NCBI GenBank assembly: GCA_947561715.1
Contig: OX387204.1
Coordinates: 18,481,001 to 18,545,000 of the forward strand
Length of the DNA stretch: 64,000 nucleotides
Origin: Ascidia mentula
Taxonomy: Eukaryota; Chordata; Ascidiacea; Phlebobranchia; Ascidiidae
Direction of reading: 5' to 3'
The notes under the pieces were generated by a model. The model had not been told where the DNA came from and did no database searches. It saw only the letters and a list, made by a program, of their open reading frames with translations. The translations under genes were made by a program, and so were the position numbers. Each line of letters starts with the position of its first letter. The first letter of the stretch is position 1. Shown one piece after another: positions 10,414-22,300 of the stretch.

Positions 10414-13400
10414 TTAAATGAAAGCGTAATAACTCAAGGCATGTCTGATTCTCTGTGCGGGGGAATCCCCCGAATTGTCCCATATTGAGCCCAAGTAGAG
10501 CGGACATTCGGATGCGTAACGACACGAGAGGGTACGGAGCATCTTACTGTGTTTCGACCGCCCGAGGGCAGACATGCGTTCTGGGGGCGTGGCGGAGGCG
10601 GTAACCACCGGGACTCCCTTGTTGGCGAGTTCTTGTGAAATGACAGAAAGCAGAAAATCTGAAATGCAGGCGTAAATGTCATCAAATATTCTGCATTTGT
10701 GTAAACCACAGTAAATTCGTGCTAATAGCCCAAATATCTCAAAGGGCGAGTATGCTCGGTCTGTAGGTAGTTCACTGAGTTTAAATATTGCTATGTTTAT
10801 ATTTGAAATAACTGAGCACTTACTGCTCGGCCTTGATAAAGGGGGAACATAACTCAGTAGCGCCACCACGACGGTGGGTATATTTCGTCGGTTTCCGGTA
10901 GATGGCAGCAGAACGTTTTGTGTCGTACATCTCAGGGCCCAGTCAAGCCAGAATCGTCCGCAGAGGTAAGGAAGGTTGTCAATCTGTTCAGCAAATAAAA
11001 AGTATTCGGATTTATAGTTTGGAATGTAACAAGATAAAAAACAAATGAATTTGAGCCCAAGAAATTCTGTTTTTTGTGCCCAAAGGTAGTTTACATGCAC
11101 AAACATGTGAAATACTAACCAAGGTGGTGAAAGTAAGCATTCCAAAAACGATTTAAAAGAAAAATAAGTATGTAAAATCGTATGTAAAAGCAACGAAATT
11201 ACCAAAAAAGCAACAAATATATTTAAACGAAGTAAAATCAAGAATTTCTGTAAAGACAAACATTAAACTTGCCTCGCTTGAAAACTTCTCATCCAAATCA
11301 GTGAAGTTTCGCATCAGATTAAGATTGCGTCCCGTTCTACTTTTGCAAACTCCGCTAATCATTTGAACCCCCACTCTTATCTTCATGCTTCCTTTAGTTT
11401 TCCAACCATCCGAGAAACTAACAAAAAAATGTTGATAAACTCAACGTGACGTAGTCACAATGTTTCAGCCACAAATGCAACTTTGAAACTCTTGAAATGT
11501 ACTTGGGTAACACTAAAGAAATGTGACGGAGCTTATAGGATAGAAGCAATCAACGAACGAGTATAAATAACCATGAAACAACCTTCAACCGAACACCAAT
11601 ACTTAAGGCATCTTTCACAAGAACTTAAAAACATCAAACTTATCCAACCTCTTGATGAACTCTCGCATCTTCCAATTAACGGGAGTCGTGACGTTGTTGA
11701 TAAATTCTGACGTCACCGGTACTTTTAAACCGTTTTTTTTTAAACTTTTGCAGTCGTCCACGTGGTCGGTGGAGTCGACGAGAAACAAAAAATCCATGAC
11801 GTCATCGCTTTTGCAAGCCGCGTCATCACTGCACGATTCGGAGCGTTCGTGGCACGCTTGAGTACCCACAGTGCCGTTGTCAAGACAACGTCGTTTGGAC
11901 ACGATTCGTCCGCCGCAGGGGGCGCTACAAGGCGCATCCGACCATTCTGACCAATTCTGGAGATTGAGAATTTATTATAATAGAGGATTTTTGGACAAGA
12001 TTAGCGAAATACATCGGATAACCACCTTGCATGTGCCCACATTGCACGATTCCTGCTCCTCGCTATCACCTTGACATTCTGACGTCACAGAGCATTTTCG
12101 CGATTTCGTTCTGTTACCCGGAGCACACTCTTCCGAACAGTGTGACCACTGCCCCCAATCTGACCATTGTGACGTCATTAGTCCGAAAAATGACGTCACT
12201 TTTCCTTCAATTGTGGAAGCTGCAGCCGAAGTTAGGATTTGTCTGCCATTTAAAGTAGTTGTTGTGGGTGCTGTTGTTGTTGTGAGTGCTGTTGTTGTTG
12301 TGGGTGCTGTTGTTGTTGTGGGTGTTGTTGTTGTTATGGGTGCTGTTATTGTTGTTGTTGTGGGTGCTGTTGTGGGTGCTGTTGTTGTTGTGGGTGCTGT
12401 TGTTGTTGTTGTGGGTGCTGTTGTTGTTGTGGGTGCTGTTGTTGTTGTGTGTGCTGTTGTTGTTGTGGGTGCTGTGGTTGTTGTGGGTGCTGTTGTTGTT
12501 GTGGCTGTTGTTGTTGTTGTTGTGGGTGCTGTTGCTGTTGTGGCTGTTGTTTTTGTGGCTGCTGTTGTTGTTGTGGCTGTTGTTGTTGTGGGTGCTGCTG
12601 TTGTTGTGGCTGTTGTTGTTGTGGGTGCTGTTGTTGTTGTTGTGGGTGCTGTGGTTGTGGTGGGTGCTGTTGTTGTTGTTGTGGGTGCTGTTGTTGTTGT
12701 GGGTGCTGTTGTTGTTGTGGGTGCTGTTGTTGTGGGTGCTGTTGTTGTTGTGGCTTTTGTTGTTGTGGGTGCTGTTGTTGTTGTGGCTGTTGTTGTTGTG
12801 GGTGCTGTTGTTGTTGTGGCTGTTGTTGTTGTGGCTGATGTTGTTGTGGCTGTTGTTGTTGTGGGTGCTGTTGTTGTTGGTTCTTCTGTGGGTGCAAAAG
12901 TTTCTGTAACCGCGGACGTTGCTGTTGTGGTTCTTGCCAATGTTGTTGTAGTTGCAGGTGTTGTTGTTCTCCTGGTTATAGTCGTCATTGTACTGGTTGT
13001 TATAGGAACCAGTGTGGTCTGCGTCACAAACGGAACAAATTTCTGTGTGGTTGGTTGTGTTGGTACCTTGCAAGTGACGCGAGGACATTTTTGTGTGACG
13101 GACGAACACATCGCAAACTCCCTTCTCTCCTTCTTAGTTCTCGCTCCTCCACCCAGCAAACAGTGTCTGGTTGACACTTGCACAGCCGTGACGTCACTGC
13201 AGTGATTAGGGCAAGGTCGTGGAATGGAGAAGGGACTCCATAACATGCACATGTGATGGTTACAAGGTCTGGTTTGCCAGCTGCGGGCGAAACTCGATGA
13301 AACTCCACGTCTTGAGCAGGCGTTTCCGTTCACAGGTGCTCCGCTTAACAAACATGGCCTGGTTCTGCAATTTCAAAACTCCTTGCCTTTTTTTCACTGA

Positions 13401-16400
13401 TTGTTTCTATAGTTACCATATCGCAAACTTTGAAATGCAAAACGTATCTAATATGATTCTGGTTTAGATGCAAAGAATTGGTGATAGGGATGAAGCAAGC
13501 GAGATTTTCATTAAAATTTTACAAGTTGCCGTGGCTTTCGATTTCAAATGATTGGAAGTTATCAAAAAACATTTCAATGTTCATAAGATTGCCCTTAAAA
13601 TATGCCTTGATAAAGAAACACCAATGGATTGATACAAAAGGTTATACAACATATTGAAATTTGGCAAGACACAGTGTTTGGTTTTGCTTCGCGTTTCCCT
13701 TCCAGGAGTTTAAACACTGATTTTAATCTTTCCGGCACAAACCTGTGAGTTACACCGCGATCACATCTGGATGAACATCCTCCCCATGAACTCCAACTAC
13801 CCCAGTTAGCAGTCGGTATAACAGGACACGCAGGTCTGGTACATTTCCTTATTCCGGTCGAACACAAATTGTTTCCCATGTTTCCGGAAGTTAAACAACG
13901 CCTGCGGGATATTAAAGTGCTATTGGTAGTACAAAGTAACTTGTGAGGGAAGAAGCAAGCAAGCCTTATAAGGAAGGCACAGGGTGTTCTCGTAAGTTAT
14001 AAACATTGCATGTTTCAAACTCTGGTCATCAACAGTTTTTCTAAACTGTAGTCTGTACACACGACATGTGCGAATATTTCTCAAGCAGAATGACGTTAAA
14101 TCAGCTCCTGAATATATTCAAAGTGATAATGATGTGCAAGTGCTGTATTATGCTGTCTAATGCTATACAAGTATACAAAGTATATTAAAATGTGTTGCAC
14201 ATGTTTTGGAAAATATTTAGATGAATGTCGTGCACTCATAATTGAAAACAACGTCGCAAAACGTAAATATGATGCAGCGGAGAAAAATTTACTCCTTCCC
14301 GTACATGTGCGCGGGAAAGCAGGGGATACCTGGTTGCGTAAATTCTCCCTTCGCCACCGCACGTCATAGAACAAGCTCCGAATTCTGCCCACAAACCCCA
14401 CACTTGGCAGAGATGAGAGTTACATGAACCTGATTCGGTGTCGACGTTTTGGCCGCAGAATTGTGAAAGAATTGGACGCTCTGCAAAAATAAGACGCGTC
14501 CTCATGGAGTTTTATGATTTTTTTGTCTCGTTTGTGAGTTTCACGGTTCTTTAACAGAGATAGATTTTTTTTCATCCTCATGAATGTAAGGAAGTTTTGT
14601 TTTCAAGTCTTACAAATAGACACTAATAATTATTTGTAATCAGTTTCGTGAGGGCGTTCACAAGCATAGAAAAGAACAAAATATCGTCAAATCGTGTCAA
14701 CACACCTGTTCTCAAACATTGTCGCTTTCTTGTGCGAGATCCCGGCGAACAAGATTGCGAGCAAGCTCCCCAGGGCCCCCAAGCGGACCACCTTACAAAA
14801 TCATTAGTACCGCTGTTTGGCGCTGCAGTGCTGACAAGTTCGGATTGTTCGTTTGCCGGCCGGTAGAATCGGGCTACAAAGTTTGCTTTTTCTTATAAAT
14901 TTATATTCAAGCACGGATAATCAAACAAGACAGATATAAAGCGTTTTTTGTAAATTTCAACATAGTTTTTGGGCAAATCCAAAACAGTCCAACAACATGT
15001 TGACACAAAACCAACTTTCCTATATCTTGATGCGTACCGCAAGAAATATTGTTGATCTACCATAAATATATTTGTCTAATTATCACGATCAACATATTAT
15101 TGTTAAATCTTCTACAAGGCGAATAATAAGCTAACTGTAACCAACAAGGTCACTTTGATGTTATAACCATGACAACACAATAAAATTTTAACCTGTGGCT
15201 CTGTAGCAATGAGGCGTATTCCTGTAGTCATGGCAACAGCCAGCACGATGACAAGCATACTTGTATAAATAGCCGCAGTTTTGGCGTTGCAGAAGTGGAA
15301 TCTCGCATTTCTTTGCCGCGCAATCACCTGAAAAAATTATTGAAGTTAATTCCTTCCAAATTAACAGGGTTCATAATCATTAGTGACCTGTGCAAGTCGT
15401 TTAGACAAAACTGTTACAATCTTGTGTGCCATGGAAGCTGGTGTTATTATTGCTCTATTATGCAACGATCAAAACTTATTAGTGAAACAATTTGGAAAAC
15501 TCATGCATCTCAAATGCAAAAAACTCTTCTATATTGCGCTTAAGGCCTAAAACGCCTTAATTCAACAGTTAACTTATGTACCAAAGAAAGTCTTGCTTGA
15601 GCTAAAATCAGAAAAGATAAAAATAAAAATTTATTCCAAATTATGTGTAATATTTTGACACCTGTTGCCTGGAAACATCTGGGCGCAATGGAGAAAAAGA
15701 ATACGCGGCGTATTGTTGCGTCATAACAACAACCACGTGCTTTGCACGCTTCAGCGGTCACGTCGGAAGGTACAAGAGAACATCGCGAACGTTTGTACAC
15801 AGACATCTTACATCGGCAAGATTGAACTCCTGAAAAGGAAAGGAAGTTTTCAATTCTGAGACATTGCACATTCTCACTCCTGTAAGACAGAATTTTGCCT
15901 CAATTAAATACCGGCCTTTACACGGAAGTTTTCGCTTGAAACAATTTTCATTTTTTGCCCAAACGTGCTTAGAGACCTTGACAACGTGTACGTGTTCTAC
16001 TGTGGTATTGTTAAAAAGCCAGCCCTTACCATGCGCTTTCCAGACAAGATATAAATCATTTCCTTGTGTTTCGAGCAACATGGTGTGATGCGAGGGCAAA
16101 TCCACAAATTGGCATTTTGAAGTGAAACCTGACATTTTCCCGGTAATCAGAACGCGCAACCAAATAAGGTTTGGTTTTCTGAAAAGTCGTGGATTTGCCC
16201 TCGTATCACATCACGTTGCTCGCAACACAACAAAATGATTCACATGATGTCTGGAAAGCGCATGATTTTTTCGGTTCCAAGTAAACAGAAGCAGGAGCGT
16301 AATGGATCAAAAAGATTATTGTCTAAAATATCGCCGAAACGTATTTGTTCAATGTAGTCAACCATCCGCCCACATCATTTACTACAACATGCATTGCAAA

Positions 16401-18113
16401 CGACGAGTTTCACGGTTGTTGAGAGTGGTTCCAGAACTTTTTCATTGAACGGACCTGGCAACATTAAGTTTAAAACATAACGTTCTTTCTGTCAAAATTC
16501 ATCACAGCTTGATGAAAGTTAATGTAGATTCATAGTTTTGGAACCGATAAACCATTTGTTTTCGCGGAACACCTGAGATTTGTGTGGCATTTTTGCACCT
16601 GTACTATGGGAGATTTAATTTTATACAAATAGCTCTATCTGTTCACTCTGAGGATACACTTTAAACAATTAGATTCTATGAAGCTTATTCGAATGAACTG
16701 TGCGCTTTCCAACTGACCCATATAACCGTTAGGTAAGGTAACATGATTCGCGGCACACCACCAAACAGAACTTTGCGGACCTAACCTATTCGTTCTGGTT
16801 TTCGCAGCTGCCAAAATCCGAAACGTCAGCGAAAATTTAGTACAAATTGCGGTGGACAATTTGTTTGTAGACGGTGACGAGGGACCGGTGGAACCATTCT
16901 TGGTTATAGGACCGGCCCTATGCAAGGTACAAGCGTTGCAAAAGGAAAAACACAAATCGGCAATTAGAAAGGAAACTTTGCATTTTTTTTACAAATAAAG
17001 AAAATGTGTTTCGTATCTTACATCAATGAGCTTTTGGGTTAACAGAAGGCATTAAACGGTGTGAATACATTTGTCGGGATTTCCTTGGACTTTAGGCACG
17101 TGCTGACGGCAAGTTTACGATAATTGTTTGATTAATTGATGGGGGGTGTTTACCTCTCCCACGTGTTGTTGTGTAAATTCAAGTGAATCGAGAGGAAATG
17201 AGTGCAGTGCTTTGTGGAATCCGGCCAAACTGAACTATTTGATGTTTTCTGGAATGTTGTTCCAAATTTCTACGCCTTTGTAATTTAAGTTTTTTTGCCC
17301 AATTCCGATGATGCACGTGGGAGAAAATATTTGTGGCTTGTTTAACTTCTGGTTGTGTGGGCATGAACTTTAGCAAATAGTGTAAAATAATTGTTGAAAG
17401 CTGGTGGCAAATGCTGATTTTTGTATTTGTGTACGAACTTTCCAAGTTGTAGTTCATGCATTAAATGAATGGGCAGAATTTTGGTTTTCACGTGTAGTTG
17501 CCAGGTATGGGTGCAAAAAGAGCTATTGGTGACTAAGCGCAGTGCCCGATTCTGCATAACCACTAGAGGATGTAGTAGTGACGGACTAGAAAAACCACAT
17601 GCTAGAAGACCGTATCTTAAGCGAGAGTGTACGAGCGCATGATTCACAGATCGTCGTGTGCCTTGAGGCAGACTGATTCCTTTTTTTAAAAATTTTAACG
17701 CGAGATTTTGCAAATTGCGAAGACATTAGAATAGAACGGTCAAGCAAATTAAAACTGATACGGCTTACTGCTGTATCATAGATTTCTGGATTGTTTTATG
17801 CATTGAACAGGTTTATGGGAAATTATATTGCTTCTTCTTTCAAACAGTAAATTGCCACAAATATATTGAGTCTATTCGGATAAAAAGCGTGACGAATTTG
17901 TTTGCTATTTCACTTGGCATTGGTCTTAATTTGTCGTGAATTTCAATCCATGGCCAGACATGTAGACATAAATGACGCAAATAACGTAAACTACATCAAA
18001 GCGTGGATTTATTCGTCCCACTCACCTGTACTAAAACGTATTCCTTGGGATGAAACCACATCAAAAACAAGCAAAAGCAGCACAAGGGATGAAATCATCA
18101 CTTTGTGTTTCAT
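10414..18113 (-). CDS. Secreted trefoil-TSR-mucin-vWA protein, copy 1
   Basis: Eleven exons give exactly 1,022 codons with the stop: 18113-18026, 15829-15662, 15327-15193, 14873-14706, 14480-14330, 13901-13743, 13364-12026, 11956-11649, 11417-11273, 10983-10824 and 10658-10414. Order of parts: signal peptide ([22 protein letters not shown]); two P-type trefoil domains, each one phase-1 exon ([22 protein letters not shown]); about four TSRs ([39 protein letters not shown] and a divergent fourth); a Thr/Pro/Ala mucin array; two more TSRs ([19 protein letters not shown]); and a C-terminal vWA-like fold (FLFLVDSTD..., [21 protein letters not shown]). The MIDAS motif is DSTDH instead of DxSxS, so metal binding is doubtful. 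Intron 9 starts with GC (11272). Probably a secreted matrix or mucus protein; no named orthologue recognised. Confidence 0.85.
12249..12893 (-). repeat. Thr-rich mucin minisatellite, copy 1
   Basis: About 640 bp of a degenerate 18-bp unit encodes TTTTAP-type repeats on the minus strand inside the large exon of the trefoil/TSR/vWA gene. Such ACA/GCA/CCC runs are dense O-glycosylation targets. All six frames are open across most of it, so the long valine-, leucine-, cysteine-, glutamine- and asparagine-rich frames here are by-products. The array is nearly three times longer than in copy 2. Confidence 0.9.
17165..17715 (-). mobile_element. Non-LTR retrotransposon (LINE) 3' fragment
   Basis: On the minus strand, residues such as HSRLRYGLLACG, LVVMQNRALRLV and ELQLGKFVHKYKNQHLPPAF, followed by a YKG.EIWNNIP-like tail in another frame, are typical of the C-terminal end of a LINE reverse-transcriptase protein of the CR1/Jockey/L2 kind. 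The frame is interrupted and only the 3' end is present. It lies in the first intron of copy 1 and most of it is missing at the matching place in copy 2 (near 26390), so it arrived after the duplication or was lost from unit 2. Confidence 0.7.
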
Positions 18114-18611
18114 ATTTTCTTTGAAACTTGGATGATTATCTTCTCGTGGCAATTCTATTGATACTAAACCCCAACACGAGATGATATCGGCATAAACCTT
18201 ATCTCCTACACTATTACTACAACTACATGTCAATACAAACAAGTTTTCGATATTTTGCGATTTGTCTAACATCGCGCAACCTCTACTGGAAGTTCATTTG
18301 TCCTCGAGTGAAGACAAAACTACGACCCACAGCGCATGGTTCCAACACCTGCTGATTATTTTTCGCGACTGCATTTTCACATCTGCTGTTTCACAACTGC
18401 CTACACCGCATTGTTTTTTAACAGCTGCTGATCACCGACTGCCTGCTTCCATGAAATTCTGATAACTTTAAATCGACTCATCAAGCGCAGGTGATATCTC
18501 AGACAAGCTGGTCACATCGTCGCAAATCACAGAAAGCGGCATATCGCACTTTCAGATTTCCAAGTCGCCGGCGCGCGACTTGCTTGTGACGTAACAACGT
18601 TTACGATTGTG
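18114..18611. promoter_or_regulatory. Upstream region of trefoil/TSR/vWA copy 1
   Basis: The 500 bp above the copy 1 start codon are shared with the region above copy 2 (26799-27488), which has about 190 bp more. No TATA box or clear motif was picked out. The segment ends at the duplication junction. Confidence 0.35.
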
Positions 18612-19075
18612 CCAACTTTATTTGGAAGCAAGAGAAAAGCCGCTTTTACCAAGAGAAACAAACAATAAACTAACACTGCAGTCTACTAAACGTTACAATA
18701 GCCGTGCAACCAAATTAGCCAACTTTCAAATTCAAGGGTGGACTAATTTCAATATTTGGGGTAGCTTTATCACAATGTAAACCTTGTTACGTCATACACG
18801 GCGCAATGTTTCATTGATGGCGATCACGACCACTTGGTTTCTAGGTTGTAAAATCGTATTTTGAAGGGCGGCATGTAAAGTTTTTATTTTATGAAGGTGA
18901 AACGACGGCCGGATATAAAGTACATGATGCCGATGCGAATCAACCACCTTCAGCCCGTAAACTTGCTTCCATCTCATCCGATTTCAAGGCTGCGAAGCGA
19001 AGTTTTGAAACACACATGAGGAAATATTGCGCATGGACCGACATTAACGACATTAATTTCCAGGGGTTAATGGTG
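18612..19075 (+). pseudogene. Truncated copy of esterase exons 4-5
   Basis: A few bases of esterase exon 4 (CCAACTTTATTTGGAAG) are joined, after an internal deletion of about 115 bp, to the intron and then to a copy of the last exon (about 18800-19070). The exon copy has stop codons (for example at the LQN to L-stop-N position) and ends before the catalytic Asp-x-x-His block because about 535 bp are deleted. It has no promoter or 5' exons and is plainly a by-product of the tandem duplication. Confidence 0.85.
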
Positions 19076-19341
19076 TAAGTTTGGCAAATATTTCCAAATC
19101 AATTGAGGTCATTGATTAAAACTTTTGGGCGGGAACGTGACTAATTTTTATTCAGGCATGTCTTAGTGTAGCTGCTGCATACTTTTATCGTTGCACAATA
19201 AAACCTAAACCACTGTCCTACATTACAAACGCTATTTAATTCTCCTGAACATTCGAACTTGATACAGCAACAAACGGAAAACGAAAATAATAAAACCAGA
19301 CGAACAGCGATAACGCGCAATAAAAACTCAAACTCATAAAT

Positions 19342-22300
19342 TTAAATGAAAGCGTAATAACTCAAGGCATGTCTGATTCTCTGCGCGGGGGAATCCCCCG
19401 AATTGTCCCATATTGAACCCAAGTAGAGCGGACATTCGGATGCGTAACGACACGAGAGGGTACGGAGCATCTCACTGTGTTTCGACCGCCCGAGGGCAGA
19501 CATGCGCTCTGGGGGCGTGGCGGAGGCGGTAATCACCGGGACTCCCTTGTTGGCGAGTTCTTGTGAAATGGCAGAAAGCAGAAAATCTGAAATGTAAGCG
19601 TGAACGTCATCAAAAATTCTGGAAGGTTGGGGCATGCGTAGACTAACTGACAACGATAGGGTCCTGACCGAACAAAGCAAACTTACTCATTGGAAAATAC
19701 CAGATATATAAGTTAATAATTTATGCAAAAAACAAATCTTAGAATTTATTGTGAGTTCTTGAAACTGCTCTGGAGTGTATTTTGAATAATTTAAAGCAAC
19801 CAATCATAGAGGTCAAATTGAGGTAGCCAAGATTGAGAAACGAAACCGTAGTTAATATTGTTGTATTGCTCTTGATGGTTTAAGGTACCAAGCAGGCCAA
19901 CATTTGTGCAAACCACAGTAAATTCGTGCTAATAGTCCAAATATCTCAAAGGGCGAGATATGCTCGGTCTGTAGGTAGTTTTCTGAGTTTAAATATTGTT
20001 ATGTTTATATTTGAAATAACTGAGCACTTACTGCTCGGCCTTGAAAAAGGGGGAACATAACTCAATAGCGCCACCACGACGGTGGGTACATTTGGTCGGC
20101 CTCCGGTAGATGGCAGCAGAACGTTTCGTGTCGTACATCTCAGGGCCCAGTCAAGCCAGAATCGTCCGCAGAGGTAAGGAAGGTTGTCAATCTGTTCAAC
20201 AAATGGAAAAGTATTCGGAATTTACAGTTTGGAATGTAACAAGATAAAAAACAAATGAATTTGTGCCCAAGAAATTCAGTTCAAAGGAAGTTTACATGGA
20301 CAAAAAAGTGATATAGTAACTAAGGTGGTGAAAGTTAGCATTCCAAAACAATTTAAAAGAAAATAAGTATGTAAAATCGTATGTAAAAGCAACGAAATTA
20401 CCAAAAAAGCAACAAATACATTTAAACGAAGTAAAATCAAGAATTTCTGTAAAGATAAAAATTAAACTTGCCTCGCTTGAAAACTGCTCATCCAAATCAG
20501 TGAAATTTCTCATAAGATTAAGATTGCGTCCCGTTCTACTTTTGCAAACTCCGCTAATCATTTGAACCGCCACTCTCGTCTTCATGCTTCCTTTAGTTTT
20601 CCAACCTTCCGAGAAACTAACAAAAAAATGTTGATAAACTCAACGTACTCACAAATGTTTCAGCCACAAATGCAACTTTGAAACCTTTGAAATGTACTTG
20701 GGTAACACTAAAGGAATGTGACGGAGCTTATAGGATAGAAGCAATGCAATCAACGAACGATTATAAATAACCATGGAACAACTTTCAACCGAACACCAAT
20801 GTTTAAGGCATCTTTCACAGGAAGTGAAAACAACAAACCTCTTAATGAACTCCCGCATCTTCCAATTAACAGGAGTCGTGACGTTGTTGATAAATTCTGA
20901 CGTCACCGGTACTTTTGAACCTTTCTTTTGCAAACTTTTGCAGTCGTCCACGTGATCGGTGGAGTCGACCAGAAACAGAAAATCCATGACGTCATCGCCT
21001 TTGCAAGCCGCGTCATCACTGCACGATTCGGAGCGTTCGTGGCACGCTTGAGTACCCATAGTGCCGTTGTCAAGACAACGTCGTTTGGACACGATTTGTC
21101 CGCCGCAGGGGGCGCTACAGGGCGCATCTGACCATTCTGACCAATTCTAGAGGTTGAGAAATTTATCATAATAGAGGGTTTTTAGACAAGATTAGCGAAA
21201 TACATCGAATAAACCACCTTGCATGTGCCCACATTGCACGATTCCTGCTCCTCGCTATCACCTTGACATTCTGACGTCACAGAGCATTTTCTCGATCTCG
21301 TTCTGTTGCCTGGAGCACACTCATCCGAACATTGTGACCACTGCCCCCAATCTGACCATTGTGACGTCACAGCGGGGGTGGGACAATATGAGGAACACCG
21401 TAGCGACTTCTTGTGACATTTTTCGTCTCCTGAAAAAGTGTGAAAATGACACACGCTGTACTATATATACCGCAAATATAATATAGCAAAAGTGAAAATT
21501 ACAGAGATACTTTTGACGCATAATTCACAACAAATCACCGTAAAAAATAACAACTGATTTTAACAATCACGTTTCCTAACCATGCCCACGTACCTTTATC
21601 GTTCACTTCAATTTTGCAATCACGAGTCAGGTTTCGGGTCGCTGTCTTCAAACGGTTGTCGATAATCTCACAATCTTCCAGACAGAATGTCGGACCCCAA
21701 CTCGCCCACATCGGACACAGGTGGCTGTTGCAACGTCTCTCGTCTCTCACTTTGTCCATTGCGCAATCACTGACGTTGTGACTGACGTCATTGCCGTAAC
21801 TGGGAAAAGTTTACAGAGCAATTACAAAGTTATACCTAAACCTAATTTTTTTCCACATAATTTTGTTCATAAACAAATTATTATAGCAGACCATGACAAA
21901 CACAATGGATCTTAAAGGAGTAAATCTTCACCGAAATCAAATACACACTTTCCAGTACATTAATTCACTCACCCATCGTAACAGCTTTTAAATCTAGTCT
22001 GGATTCCCGGCCCGCAAGAACGAGAACAAGGTGACCAATTACTCCAGGAATACGTCATTTTGGGTGATGCCACTGGCATCGAAGCTGATTGGGTCCTCGT
22101 AGTAGTTGACGGAGTAGAAGCTGACGTCAATAGTCCGAAAAATGACGTCACTTTTCCTTCAATTGAGGAAGCTGCGGCCGAAGTTAGGATCTGTCTGCTA
22201 TTTAAAGTAGTTGTTGTATGTACTGTGGTTGTTGTGGGTGCTGTTGTTGTTGTATGTACTGTGGTTGTTGTCGGTGCTGTTGTTGTTGTTGTGGGTGCTG

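Larger units (their letters stand above)
8999..18611. repeat. Tandem segmental duplication, unit 1
   Basis: Sequence from about 8999 to 18611 matches 18612-27488 in order and orientation. The left border is inside esterase exon 4 (TGCCAAC...TTATTTGGAAG at 8999 and again at the 18611 junction), and the right border is a shared block ending ACGTTTACGATTGTG at about 18610 and 27487. Unit 1 holds a complete trefoil/TSR/vWA gene and, unlike unit 2, a LINE 3' fragment. It is shorter than unit 2 by two TSR exons but has a longer mucin array. Confidence 0.88.

Noticed and set aside
10434-10709. Alternative Pro/Arg-rich frame over the last exon of copy 1
   Set aside because: The other frame ([13 protein letters not shown]...) fits the splice phase from 10824 to 10658, is conserved in copy 2, and matches the vWA fold.
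12207-13205. Very long valine-, cysteine-, leucine-, asparagine- and glutamine-rich frames on both strands
   Set aside because: All are other readings of the Thr-rich mucin array; only the minus-strand TTTTAP frame joins to TSR exons in phase.
16635-16955. Minus-strand frame of 106 codons in intron 1 of copy 1
   Set aside because: No domain, no cysteine pattern or splice context, and the frame is not kept in the matching part of unit 2.
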